From: Adineta vaga
Lineage: Eukaryota; Rotifera
DNA: 64,000 nucleotides
Reading direction: 5' to 3'
Assembly: GCA_021613535.1 (NCBI GenBank)
Contig: CP075496.1
Span: 12,338,001 to 12,402,000, forward strand
Made by a program: the position numbers and the translations under genes. Each line of letters opens with the position of its first letter. The stretch's first letter is position 1. The notes beneath the pieces were generated by a model that searched no databases, had not been told where the DNA came from, and was given only the letters and a program-made list of their open reading frames with translations. Positions 1 to 13,288 of the stretch are shown in pieces.

Positions 1-2539
1 TTATTTGTAATGTTTTACTAATTAAATCCGGAAATTGTACATGAGAAAAAACAAAATCTTCATTGAATTCAGGTTGTAAGGTATGTTTTCTAACAGTTGT
101 TTTAAAATTCCATTTGGAATTATTATCAGTTGATGGATATAATAACAATTTACAATACGGATCTGATGTTTGTCCGAAATCCATTGGTAATAATTGAATA
201 CCACGTATAATTCTCACATGAAAATTACATGTTAATTTGGAATAAAATAGACTAAGAAGAATTTTACCACGTTCATTTTTGTCTTCATCCATGGAAAACT
301 AGAAATAAGATGGAAGATGATTAATTGAACGAAATTCTCAACAAGTCGATCACATCAACGACAAAAAAAAGAACATGAAAATCAACAAATAAATTTAACG
401 AAAACAAAAAGCAACTGCAATGTGTAAACAATAAATCGTTGTTAGTTTAGTTGATTTTTTCTTACCTCAGAATCCTAAAATAAGAAGTGTAAGTGTACAT
501 TGCAATTGTTGGTGGGAATTGTGAAAAAAAAAGAAGAAGAAGAAAAGGTTGTTCTTAACTTCACTTTATATACTCACGTCAGTTTTATGTTGAAGATAAA
601 TTGAAAAAGCTTCTTTAACATCAGATTTAATCGTACATAATTTTAAACGATATTCACCAAGAAAATCTGAACCAACTGAATCTTCATCAAAAACAGTAAG
701 TCTTTAAATAGAAAGGACATTCAAATAAAAGAAAAAGCGATCCATGATCAAATCATACTTTAAAGTTTTAACTTTAATATCCTCAGCTGATATACCATGA
801 TAAACGAGTGTTTCATCAAAATCAGGATTTAATGTTCGACGAATTGTATGACTACGTAGTTTAGTTGCCTAAAACAATCAAACATCTTACAAAATCTATT
901 TCTAATAAAAAATTTACTTTAGCAACACCCGGTACAAGATGTAATTTTACATAAGGATCTGAAAGTCCATTAGAATCAGCTGCTCGTAGACTTCGGGCTC
1001 GAATTAATGTTATCGTTAAGATATTAAAAGCTTCTCTCCAAATAATATCAAAATCAAGTAAACCTAAGCCTATGATAAGAAAAGAAATTCTTAATGGAAT
1101 TGAAATAATTCAAATTTACCGCAATCATCAGCAACTGATGGTGTATTGATAACAATAGATGATAGAGGACGCATATGGATCGTTGTTGTTGGTTGCGGCA
1201 GTAGTGGTGGTGGTGGTGGTGGTGGTGGTGGTGGCGTTGATGATGTTATATTAGATGTAGTTGATGGAATGGGCGATGAAGATGACGAGGATGTTGATAT
1301 GAGTGGTTGTGGTAATTGAGATTGTGTACGTAATTGAGATTTTGAAATATAATCATCAATAGGAACATCTTGAAGAGAAAAGATTGAAATAAAGATTTTG
1401 TTTTAGATTAAGAAGAATAATTACCTTTCAAACTTCGGTCATCGGTTTTAAATGAATCAATACTTTCATCACGATCTTGTTCAACTATCGAATGTGAATT
1501 ATCATAATTTTGTTGATAAGAATTTACAGTTGTATAATGATTATTTGTTGTTGCTAAAATAAAGAATGAAAATGAGAAATTTCTTCTACGAAAGACAAAA
1601 AAAGAAACTTCTTACCTGTAGTTGGAGACGGTTGACGATTAAATCGACTTCCTGTACTCTGTCGATCATCTGAACTTGAATCATCTTCAATAGATATACT
1701 ATCACTTTTTGTCGTGACTGATGAAATAGCTGATGAGGACGGTTTTACAGTTGAAGGAAGTGTTGAACGTGAGGGTAAGGCACGGAAAAACCAAGCACCT
1801 GATTTTTTCCATAACTAAATCAAATAGGAAATAAATTATATCAAATCATTAGCTTGTTTATTTTCGACAAAAGAAAAACATTACTTCACGATTTTCACTA
1901 CAAAGTTTACATAATGATATGACTTGTTGATTATGAACAGTTTCAATTGAACATTTATTGCACACAGCCTAGGAATGAAATCAAAATTTGAAAATAATCT
2001 TTTATGTCAACGAATCAATACTTTATGACAGTCTATACAAGAAACAGAGGATACTCCTAACATGCCAAAGCCATCTGCACATAGAACACATTGTGATGAA
2101 CCATTACCAGTCGCATGTTTTTTCATATTATCAAGACGATCGTAAAGTCTCCTTGAAAATAAGAAACAAATAATTGTTAAAATTAATCTTGCTTTTATTT
2201 TTAATCATACCCGACTCGTTCTTGTTCAATAAGCTCGATTCGTTGAGCTCGTTCGAGTACTTTCTTAATTCTTTCCATTTCTTCATCACGTAATGATTGA
2301 TTGTTAGTTGCAACAGCATTCGTTGCTGCTGCAGCAGCACTACCAAAACGACTTGAAGGTGCTGCACTAGCACTACGAGTAGTCGGACGACCCGTATGAA
2401 ATGACCATCCAGAATTAAGTCTATTAAAACAAAATCATAAATAAAAAATATTCAACGAATTAATTTGTTTTTACTTTGCACGAAGTTGTAATTGTCGATC
2501 ATTTGGACATACAAATGATCCGTTATTGGAGTCCTTCAT
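1..2539 (-). CDS. rph3a: Rabphilin-3A-like Rab effector, 3' end beyond window
   Basis: Predicted synaptic-vesicle Rab effector that binds Rab3/Rab27 and, through C2 domains, calcium and phospholipid. The start ATG at 2537-2539 has an in-frame TAA directly upstream. Exons: 2475-2539, 2211-2420, 2022-2151, 1885-1968, 1616-1814, 1425-1553, 1120-1368, 918-1069, 759-868, 578-701, 466-474, and 298 to the window start; all join in frame. The N-terminus reads [15 protein letters not shown], followed by a helix and a FYVE-type zinc finger with CVLCAD, CIDCHKAVCNKC and CKLC cysteine pairs, ending WKKSGAWFF, as in rabphilin. A Ser/Gln-rich linker precedes C2A ([26 protein letters not shown]). C2B starts at [12 protein letters not shown] and is cut after its first half. 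The zinc finger plus two C2 domains separates it from synaptotagmins and Doc2. The 9-nt exon 466-474 adds Asp-Ser-Glu between C2A and C2B. Confidence 0.9.
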
Positions 2540-5500
2540 TTAGACAAATTCTTATTCATTTATTCGTCAATACCAAAATAATCTTGGTAGAAAGAAATGT
2601 TCACATTCCAGGTATCTTGAATGGAAATAAAAGAAATAAATTAAAGACTAACAGAATGATTAGTCGGCAGGAAAAAAAAGAATTATTAAGCGCTACTATC
2701 TATTGAAAAAAGACGTTGATATAAGTGACAAATGATTGTTCTGTAGAAAATACGAAGAAAAAAAATATAGAAAATCCGATCGTATTTTCCATTGCATAGT
2801 AAAGAAAGAAAAATGAGATCTCAATCTTATTGATAATAAAAAGCATTTATATGCATTCGACTTATCAATTATATATATATATATATATAATTTGCTTTTT
2901 CTTCCTCAAAAGTTAAACGAGAAAAACGAATGCGTTGATGACTTATAATAGTTTATATTAAAAAAATCTTCCAATGTATATGTATTAATTCTTTTCAAAT
3001 ATCATTTTCATTACACATGAACACAACGGTGTCTTGACTATATATATCCACACACACACACACATATATTTGCTCATTATTTCATATTATCCGTCGGCGT
3101 ATCGAATTTGCATGTTCCAGTAGAATCATGCATCTCATCTAGATAGAGAATTATGACCATTTTTCTGCTTCTGTGCGTGCCTATTGCATTCATGATGAGA
3201 ACAAAAAAACTATTCAGCAATCGATGCTCCTACTATCTTACTAATCAATCGACCTTGCCGATTTTTATGACTAAAGAGAATAGAAGAAGAAGAAGAAGGA
3301 GAAGGAGAAGAGAATAATATTCAGGGTCAATTTCAGGCATTGATTATCAATAAAGTCAACTATTTGTGAGTATGTAGATTTGATTCTCGAAAGAAATCTA
3401 CAATTGTTGTCTTTCTCATTTTTTTTCTTTGTTCATCATTGTAAGAATACAAGATGATCACTTGAGATTTTCCAATGCTGATTATTATTGTTTCTACTGT
3501 TGATAGAAAGATACAATTCCCACATTGCATGTCTCAAATTAGAAATATAATCAAACAAACAACAAAGCTTTCATTCATCCACGACAGCAATAGATAGGGA
3601 CAGAAACACACACGCGCGCACACACATACATATATATATATATTTATGTTATACTGTTGTGGATATATGGAGAAATGACTGAGGATACCTCGCGTACAAC
3701 AAGATGCTCAATACTCAATGGAAAAAAACAAGAACACTCGTTAGAAAATGCATTCGAGCGTGTATCCTCATCTATAAGAGAAATGTCAGAGAAAAAAAGA
3801 TTATCGAAAAAAAAGACGAAGCAATAGAAAAAAAGAAAGAAGAAGAAGAAGAAGAAGAAGAGAAGAAAGCGTCTCATTTTACCTATATTTCATTTGAAGC
3901 GTGCAGATACTAGGTATCGAAGAAATAAAAGTCAAAGATAGATCTACGTAGAATTCTGTGACAAATGGTAATAGAATGAATATATGCATGTCTGTTTTAA
4001 TTTAAGTGTTAGTGAACTATTGCTATTCTTTCTGACAGCATGTTATGAACTGTTTCCAGTCGCCTACGGGATGAAGTCTTACTGTAACTTCTTTTCTTCT
4101 TGCTTGGATATCTTAAATAACAGAAAAAAAACATCATAAGTATTAACGCATGCAATAAATACAAAGTAACAACAATATACATAAAAACAATCCTCAGGAT
4201 ATAAAATTTTTTTTCCATATCCAATGAGTACAACTGTGTTTCTTGATTATACTCACTGTTTTATTTCAAACAGATAGTGACAACAAACGTTCAACAATAG
4301 AATGAAAAAATAGAACTTCTTCTTCTCTCTCCTCTTTCTATATCTTTCTCTTTCTCTGTGTTTTCTTATTTCCTTTTTTTTTGTACTGTAAGAATGCGAC
4401 AATTATAGAAAAAAAACACAAGATATATGCAACGATAGAGATCATATGTGATGATGATGAATGAGCAATATATTGGTTTGAAAATATCTTGATGACGATG
4501 AAAATAATCATTGTTCTTACAAGTCACAATTTCTCCTTCTTTGATTTAGCTCCTTCACTATAGACGTGCATTTTCCAACAGCGGTAACAAAAACAACAAT
4601 CTCTTAGTATAAAAAATAAAAAAAAGAAAGCATGACGAGCGAGAATGCTTTCATATGTGTCTTAGAGTCATGATGTCTTTTTCTTTTATTCTTTTGTTTT
4701 GTTGCGTGTTTATTAAGATGATTACTATCGACCGTCTGTAAATGACGACTTTGAACTATATTCAGTAACTAGATTGTTTCATTGCCGTCTTCTTTTATTT
4801 GCTGACAAATCCATACCATGAAACTGACAGCCTTTCTTAGAGATAACATTTCATATATATTCTATCAGAAATAATTTCCACGTCCTGTTGGAGATAACAG
4901 ATAAGTTTCATTGAGAAAACAATATGACCATGATAAACTGATTGTACCTGAAAAATGTCGATCTTACCATTAACAATCAATTGTTGACAAACAGAAATCA
5001 TAGGTAAATTGAAAGGTACTTCGGAGATCATATTTCATTACTGATGTCTAATGTATAATTTATATTGAAAACAAACATGTGTCTGTCAAACAAATCATTT
5101 GTAGTTGATTTAAGAAGAAAAACAATTGATTTTTTCTACTTGACGAATTTTGATTGAGAGAAGACAAATTTTTATTTCTGATCATTTTTCTTTTCTTTTC
5201 CTCTATTAAATTATGTCAAAGTCAATTGATCCTATTCCGGTTCGAAGACATTCTCATTTTTCTAAGTATCTTCTTAGAGATAATTATCTTTTCAATTATG
5301 AATTAATACAATATCTAATAAAGAGATGAGCAAAAAAGTACTTCTTCTCATTGTATACAGAAATATTAACAAAAACAAAAAGTAACAATAGGATTTCGAA
5401 GACAATTCCTTAATATGTTTATTCAATTCTTGAAGCATACGGATTATTCATTATCATTATGATCTTTGTCAATCGAATTAATTTATTTCTAAGAAGAAGG

Positions 5501-5627
5501 AGAAGAAATCACAATACTGCTAAGAAGCAGAAATCAGTATAATATGTATATGTATATATATATATGAAATAAGGGCGAATGTGTTTATAAGACTGACAAA
5601 AGCTTTAAGCTTGGGATTTTTAATCGA
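2540..5627. other. Non-coding interval with microsatellites
   Basis: About 3 kb between the rabphilin start codon and the hexosaminidase stop codon. I see no convincing exon on either strand. It holds an AT tract near 2870-2890, CA repeats near 3051-3065 and 3605-3625, GAA-type purine tracts near 3282-3312 and 3828-3866, and pyrimidine tracts near 4318-4350. It probably includes rabphilin promoter and 5' untranslated sequence. I found no tRNA-like structure. Confidence 0.5.
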
Positions 5628-7903
5628 TTAACGATTATATTCATAATCACAGTAACTTGGACCATTGACTGGTGATGCTGGAATACCACGTCGAATAGAT
5701 CGACAACGATGTTCTTCTAATCGAGGTGTTGCTGCATTGGGATCCTTAACATCAGCTGCTGACCATAAACGTTCAGCAACAATTGAAGCTCTTGGCCATG
5801 TTGTTGAAATTACATTTGTTGCATCAATAAATTCTAAAGTATTTAAATAAATATTTCATAAAAAACGTTTCTTAATAAACAAACTTACCACCCCACATAC
5901 AAGCTTCACCACCGACAACTAACTTCTTTTGTTCATCAGTACCTTGATATGAAAAATAAATTGTATTTATTATTATGATGATATAGATATTTACCATTAA
6001 AATTATGTGGATCACATTTATAATATGGAATCCAATCTTTACCATAGGAAATATAATTTAAATACCTAAAATTGAAATTCTTTTTAAATCGACTAAGATA
6101 TTCAATGCTATTCTAGACTACCAGCATGTTGATAAAAGAGTACGATAACCTAATTTTGTAACACGTGCTAATTCTTCAGGATAAGGATCCTAGAAACAAA
6201 CAATATCATCGTTTTTTCTCTATTAGTCTCTATCGGTATCTTATTTCATCCTACCTTCCAAACTTCTACAACAGTATCAGCTTTAACTGTAACATTATTA
6301 TCAATAATTTCTTGCCAAACTGCATAACCTTTGCCTGTTGAACCAACAATATCAACGACACTAAAATATTTAATATAATTCATCGAGATTCTTGTTAAAA
6401 TTTGTTTTTAAACTCGTTTACGTTTGCATATAGTATTGTTCAAGTAATGCATAATCATCTCCAAATTCCATTTGACGCATAAAAGCTTGAACATTTGGAT
6501 TACTTCGCCTATATAAATGAAATATTTTACAATCATCTTTTTCATACAAACAGGAAAAAAAACGTATTCTTACCAACAATCAAAATCGACTTCATCACCA
6601 CCCAAATGTACATAATGATCAGGAAAAACAGTAGCAATTTCACCAAATATTTTCTTTAAGAAATCAAACGTCGAATTTCGACTAGGATCCATAGGTCCAA
6701 ATTCATTATTTGGTTTTCCTCCACTATAACAATGTGTTAATACATCAAGAACTAATCCCCATGATTCTGTATGACCTATGTATTTGAGATAGAAAAAAAA
6801 GAAAGACCTATATTATCTACTGTTTTAGATGAATTCGAACCTGGTGAATCAAATTCAACAAGAACACGAATACCACGTTGACGAGCAAATTCAATTAAAT
6901 CAGCAATATCATCTTGTGAATAGACATGAGCTTGATTAAATGCTCCTGCACCACTTAATTCAGGATAGGTACGTGATTCATATGGAAATGATTGATCATC
7001 AACGATATGAAAATGAAAAACATTGAATTTACTTTGTGCCATAGCTTCCTAAACATGTTCAGCAAAGAAAGATAAATGAATCCTCATTGAACTCAATAGA
7101 ATTCATCACTTACTAAATTCATTTTCAATGTTTTTACAGAAATAAAATGACGTGATGTATCAAGAAGTAATCCACGATGGGCGAAACGAGGAAAATCATT
7201 GATCAATGTATTATTCACTGCAAACTGAATAGAAGAAGAAGGAGAAGAATGCATTTCAAAATAAAAATCTTCAGATAATATTTACTCCAAGATCATCGTC
7301 ATTATAGATAAGTTGACTAAATGTTTCTAAACCACGAAGAGCACCCCAAATGGAAACAGATTCTAGCATAGCATTATCAGCATTGATTGTCAATGTATCT
7401 TTAATTGGAAAAAAAAGAAGAAAACCATCGAAGAAATTTTAAATAGAAAACAATTTTAATTCGTATTCTTTACATGATTCATCGGATTCAAGAGTTAGAT
7501 ATTGTTCACAAGGTTGTTGCACATGAATATTTAATCGTTTGAGTAAGGTTGCATCACGAAGTTCATCTAATGTTTTCGTTGATTTTTGATTTTTCTCATC
7601 GATGGGTGATTCAGGTTTGAGAATAGAATCGAAATATGTTTGTGGAAAAAAGATTAATTTATAATAACGATCAAATGCACTTGTTAAAGTATCACAAGTT
7701 TGACTTGTTGAATTCACCATGAAATGAAAGGCAGCTGGATGTACAGCAAATTGTTGAGCAGTTATTTTCATTGATTGAGGTTTCGGCCAAGGTTGTCCAC
7801 TAGTTGGTTCAATATAAAACATATTCAATGGTGAACGAGGTCGTTTACCATTAGTAAACGCAACTAACACTATGAGAAATAGTACAACTATTGATAAACG
7901 CAT
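5628..7903 (-). CDS. hexb: Beta-N-acetylhexosaminidase, GH20 (HEXA/HEXB-like)
   Basis: Lysosomal or secreted glycosidase that removes terminal N-acetylhexosamine from glycans and glycolipids. Eleven exons: 7474-7903, 7286-7398, 7114-7224, 6808-7048, 6574-6775, 6422-6508, 6255-6360, 6122-6189, 5995-6065, 5889-5942, 5628-5833; they join to 562 codons, near the usual animal length. The ATG at 7901-7903 is followed by a hydrophobic signal peptide ([12 protein letters not shown]). The GH20 N-terminal domain follows. The catalytic barrel shows [30 protein letters not shown] and the catalytic Asp-Glu pair in [12 protein letters not shown], then GGEACMWG and [12 protein letters not shown]. The intron 6776-6807 is only 32 nt; reading through it gives a stop, so it must be removed. 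All expected active-site blocks are present, so the enzyme is probably functional. HEXA and HEXB type cannot be told apart by eye. Confidence 0.95.
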
Positions 7904-8679
7904 GGTTATCTAAAACATTAATAAATTCATTCAATATTCAAATTTTCAAATGTAGAGATGAAGAATAATGCTCTAATCGAATAAGAACTGTCATATTCAA
8001 TCATTATATGTAGAGTATAGAAACTTTAATAGATTTTTTTAGTCGTTGAATGATATACAAAGAGAGTAAAGGGAATGAAAATGCGCCCGAAATGATATAA
8101 CATTCTTCATATAGATATTGATAATGAATATAGAGTTTGTAAAAGGTTAACCGCTCCCCTTGCTCCCTATATATTTAACTGATAAAAAAAGATACTCCTG
8201 GCTATGGCCTTGTCATTTATCATCTTTCAGATATTCAGTAAATCTTTCTATTTACAAAGTATATAATTTTAGGCTATTAGTGATAAAGAGACATTTCTTT
8301 TTTTTTTCTGGATGATATACACGAAATAAGATAGTAGAGAATTATATACCTTCAAGACGTAGTTCACGCCAGATAGAATAAGCAAACCTTTCATGATTTG
8401 TTAACATAAATTTGATACATAGAAATGAACAAATATTTTCAATTAATTACTAAAATCTATCATTTAGGCATATGTTTGACAATCTATTTGTAAAGAAATT
8501 TCATATGTTTTTCAACTAAATTCTTTTTCGTTTCATCTAAATACATATAAAGAAGAAGAAGAAAACAGACTAAAAATATATATCACAAATAAAGTAGTTT
8601 GTTTCTGTCTATATAACCGTAACTTGTTTCAACGATGTAAAACAAAGAATATCAAAACAATTATCTTGAAAAAGTTTTA
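7904..8679. other. Intergenic, presumed hexosaminidase promoter side
   Basis: AT-rich sequence between the hexosaminidase start codon and the stop codon of the NKRF-like gene, both on the minus strand. I see no exon, RNA gene or long repeat. Confidence 0.5.
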
Positions 8680-11600
8680 CTATAAATTTTCATCATCACA
8701 TGCATCAGGTGCTGTCCATTGGGATGACGGTGGTGCTATTTGACCATATTTTCGTTGAGATAATGTTTGTGTTATCGATCTTGGTTGAGTTTGTGCTTTT
8801 AATTCATATCGTGCTGTTTCACCACCATGAGTTAATAAATGATCAACTAATTGATCAACATTACGTTTTTGTGTAATACGAATCTGAAAAAAAAAATCAA
8901 TAATTTAATAATCCTTAAGAAATCATTGATATCAGTTTATTATTTACTCGTCGTTCACCATCACGACCATAGGAATTTGATGTTAAATGTAATTTCATTG
9001 CTTCTTTATGAATCGTTTTTCTTTCTTCACTATTAAATTCATTAGCAAATTGTAATTCATCATCATTATCATTATTAGTAATAAAATCTTCTAACAGTTG
9101 TCTTAAATTTTTTATAAACATTTGATTGGGAAATAAACTACTGCTACCTAAACCTTTTCTTCCTTGTAGATCTTCAATTTGAATTGGTTCAGCAATTCCT
9201 TGTAAATCTTTACCGATTCCACCACCAATCCAACCCATTTTTTTCAATAATTTCGAACCCATATCTTCTTTTGGTGGTGCCGTATTATTTGTTGTTGTCA
9301 TTGATGTTGCTAATGATGATTGCTCATATAATTGAGCACGTCTAATTAATCGACATTTAATACCTTGAATTTCATTTTCATTCATCGACATATCAGTGAC
9401 AACATGTTTTGTTTTTATACTTGGATAGAGTGTTTTTAACATTTCAATCGCTTTTTTAGCTCCCATTTGTTTAGCTGCTACTTTAGTCGGTGCTATCCAT
9501 GACATAAAGAAACGATTGTTAATACTATATGTTATCATAAAACCATTTGGTACATGAATAAATTCATATTTAAGATCGAGTTTATTTTTTGACAGTGATG
9601 TAAATAACATGGAAACATAATGACCTGGAATATTTTCATCAAAATCAAGTAATTCAAAAACAACAAATGTATTTGGAATTAAACGACGAATATTATTAGC
9701 AATAGCTTCATCAGTTGATGAAGTACATTTGCTTAAATCTTTTCCAAGATCTACACGTGTTAATGGTGGTTCAATCAAGGCTGGTGGTGGAATACATATA
9801 CCGTTTGTTGTATGATATTCTCGTTCACGTTGAGAACCTTCTTCGACACGACGTTCATGAAAATGACGTACGGCTGATGTAGAAGATGGTGTTACAGCAG
9901 ATAAATTTGTTGGTGGTCCCCAACGACTAGGCCGTTCTTCACCACGTAATGCCATTGGTCGACGAGGTGGTGGTATTTTAAGTAAACCTGAACTATCTTC
10001 ATGGCAGACTAATGTCCAACGAATTTGATGACGTAATTCAAGAGAAAATGATTTTGCTGATGAAATGGATTTTAATGCATTTGAATAAACCTAAAAGAAG
10101 AAGATACAATATGATGTCGAGTCAACGTCTTTGCTGATCCCTACAATATCCAGTAAATTCTTTGCTCGTTCTTATATACAATATGATATCGAGTCAACGT
10201 CTTGGCTGATCCTTACAATATCCAGTAAATTCTTTGCTCGTTCTTATATGCAATATGAAATCGAGTCAATATATTTGCTGATTTAAAACATGTCACATAC
10301 AATCCAGCTTCTTTTCTCTTCCTGTCCAATCTATCCATATAGTACCACTATATCTTCTGTTTTCTGTTTTCTTTTCCTTTTTCTTCTACCACATATGTAA
10401 GACTTTACACGCGTCACTCCATCTACACTCACTATTGGCATATAAAATTTTTCTCGTTCTTATTACTATTTCACGGACAAAAGACATATGTCATGTGTCC
10501 TTTTTTTTTTCTCTACTCCAGCTTATGTAGAAGTACAATACCATCCGTTGACTTTATGTTACAGTGTTGTCTTTTTTACAATAAAGCTTTGTTACCAAAA
10601 AAAAAAAAAAAAAAATAAAAGAAGAAGAAGAAGAACATTTATCATATATACTATCGTTTAAGTATTACCTGTTTCTTTGCTAATTTTTTATTAAGACCAT
10701 GTCCATCAGCAATTTCAATTTGTTCAACAATCAAATGACCATGAAAACCATTCAATGTTGGTTTATCATCACATTCAAAATCTGTATTTAGATGATATTT
10801 ATTACTTTGTGTAGATATAAGATCAATAGCATGACTTGCATCAGCTAAAGTGTTCAATAAACTGAATAGAAATGGTTGCATTTTAGCTAATTTTGCACGT
10901 TGTTGAGATAATAGAACTGGATCAATAGCGTTTTTGGCTGCTTCAGCACATATCGGTTGTACAGTCATTGCCGACATAAATTCCTAGAAAAGTATGAATT
11001 TAGTTTTAGAATCGCCTCAAAAACATATTGTGTATGTAATTTTCAATATTCTCGAAAACTATTAATAATCTCGGAAATCAATGTACAAATACGAATAAAA
11101 ATATTAGACTAGAAATATAAGAAATTATTTGCAAATATACATATAAACAAAAAACTTCTTTTCTTTTCTTTTCTTTTTTTTTGTTCTTTTCAGTCTAATA
11201 TTTTAATACATATCAGTACACTGACCTGTGCTTAAGTATTTGAAGAAGAAGATACATTGAATTGATAAGAGTGGACCAAATATCGAATATTGTCGAATTG
11301 ATAATAAGAACTGAAAGGGAGAGATAGATAGATGCATTTCATTTGGGTTGTGATCTACTAAATCTCAAATTTTGAGCGATAGAGCAATTTAAAAAGCTGT
11401 ATCTGTTTACTTGATTATTGGTTGGTTTGATGAATGGTGAAGAACTCGATATTTTATGGTCCATTGCATGTTGTTGTTGATGTTGTTCAGCAGCTTGTTC
11501 GATATCAGCAATAACAGCCTAAATTGAATGGATCATCTTCGAATACAAACAAATATTTAGAATCTATACCGCGACACTAGCTGGTGTCGTAGCTATTCCT

Positions 11601-13163
11601 TCAATCACTATTGCTGTATTTTCTTCTGTTTTTTGATGTGGTACAGGTGGTGGTGGTGACAGAGGTCTTTGTGTACGTCTTGTTTTTAATGGTAAAGGCA
11701 CACCTTGACCCCACTGTTGCCAATACTGTTGTTCAAGTTTACTTTGTTGTCGCGCTGTACGACCAGCAATAGTGGACGTATCTCTTGCATGAACAAAATT
11801 CATTTTCGTATTTGCCATTGGATGATTAGATGGAACAGAAAATGTTTCTTTCTCTTGGTCATCATCAGGTAGAGCAAATTCTTCTTGATCATTGTTGGAA
11901 ACTTTCCTTATCAATTCATATTGTTCTCGTCCATCATTATTTGACGTTAAATTTATATCAAAGTTTTCACAAAGAAAACGATTTAGTGCTTGTTGAAAAC
12001 AATGTCGTTTACATAATTTTTTATTCGAACCTTCTCCAAAACATATATAAACATCATCAATATAAAGTTTTCCACGGAATGTTTTCGTTAGAAATGAATT
12101 AGCCGGAGAAATATGTGAATTTAATTGATCACTAAGTTCATCAGGTCGATAATCAATAAATAAACGTTGTTGGGTACCAATTTGATATATATGTTCAATA
12201 GCATGATCATTTTCATTATCACCTGTTCGATTTTGTGCAGATTCTATGGATTGTTTAAGTTGTGTTGTGAATGCTTGTAAACGAGTAAGTTTTGTTTGAG
12301 CAGACTCATGTAATATTGCTTTTGCATCGATTTTCGGTGTTTTACTTTGTTGAATTGAGGCAGTCAGTGGTGGTGATGCTCGTATCAATGGTTGAGATGG
12401 AAATGATGATGAAAATGATACAAAATTTGATGTATTGGAGAAATCAATTTTAGTTGGAACATTAGAAGCATAGGTACTAGATTTAAAAAGAAAAAAAACA
12501 ATATTATGAAACATAAGTGAAAGAGTTCTTTTTAGACAGGAAATAACTATAGAGTTCAACAAGTATTCGATAATAATGATAGTTTCAGATTTTATCCGGT
12601 TGATTAGTATAGAGATGATTATAGACATTATAGAATTTATTCCTTGATTGAGTAGAAAACATGCTAATAATATCCTTGATGATAACAAGCGGTAGATGTT
12701 GATGATTTTAGCTTTTTTTTGTTATTGTCATCTTCTATGTGATTTAAACTTACTTCGACATTGGTGAAATTCGTTTAATATTTACATCGGCTGGTTCTTG
12801 ATTTGTTGGTCGTTTAATGGATGAAGTTGAGAATTTTTCTGATAACTGATCAAGTAGTGATTTCAATGGTTCAGAATATTTGCCTAAGAAAAAACATTTT
12901 ATAATTTAGTGCGATCAGTTTTTTTTTAGAAATTGAAACTATTTCCATCACGTACATCCAAGACATTTGGTATTTGCATAACATTGAGCTAGACATAGGA
13001 GCCTTTCTTCATTGTAATCGAATCGATATGCTTCAATAAATTGCTTTCGATAGAACCATTGTTGATCAGTTTCATTTATTAGTCGAAATTTTTCCACATC
13101 AAATGTAGACATTATCAACAATGAATTTTTATCTGTTGTATCCATTGCATCATTGTCTATCAT
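8680..13163 (-). CDS. nkrf: NKRF-like protein: XTBD, dsRNA-binding, G-patch and R3H domains
   Basis: Predicted nucleolar partner of the 5'-3' exonuclease XRN2. Exons: 12956-13163, 12754-12883, 11570-12476, 11411-11518, 10669-10983, 8948-10090, 8680-8883; they join to 1004 codons. The N-terminal XTBD (XRN2-binding) module reads WFYRKQFIEAYRF then NTKCLGCKYSE across the first junction. Two regions look like dsRNA-binding domains: one in exon 11570-12476 ending EGSNKKLCKRHCFQQALNRF, one across exons 10669-10983 and 8948-10090 ending GLNKKLAKKQVYSNALKSI. A G-patch follows (KKMGWIGGGIGKDLQG, RKGLGSS), then an R3H-like C-terminus (ERKTIHKEAMKLHLTSNSYG). This order matches vertebrate NKRF better than CDKN2AIP, which lacks the G-patch. 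The start is uncertain: 13163 is the first ATG in the final open frame, and a splice acceptor-like TTTTTCTAG just upstream could mean another exon. Confidence 0.85.
10091..10668 (-). repeat. Long intron with 72-bp tandem repeat and A tract
   Basis: This 578-nt intron of the NKRF-like gene is about ten times the local norm. From about 10106 it holds 2.4 copies of a 72-bp unit (starts 10106, 10178 and 10250). The first two copies are nearly identical and the third is truncated and diverged. A run of about 20 A residues with GAAGAA repeats lies near 10598-10634. No reading frame is evident. Confidence 0.75.
10984..11410 (-). other. Long intron of the NKRF-like gene
   Basis: A 427-nt intron, AT-rich with a TTTTC-type pyrimidine tract near 11158-11190. 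I see no gene in it. Confidence 0.5.
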
Positions 13164-13288
13164 ATTTATTATTTTAAAATCTAGAAAAAAAATCATTGAT
13201 TCTTGTCAGTTATATCAAATGCTTATCATTATCAATCATATCATATATGATTTGCAAAATATAAATATCAAAAAAGCAAAATCATTCG

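Noticed and set aside
3644-3913. Overlapping frames rich in Phe on one strand and Glu/Lys on the other
   Set aside because: They come from a GAA/TTC microsatellite and have no exon-like context.
4837-5031. 64-codon minus-strand frame
   Set aside because: No family resemblance, no splice partners; likely chance.
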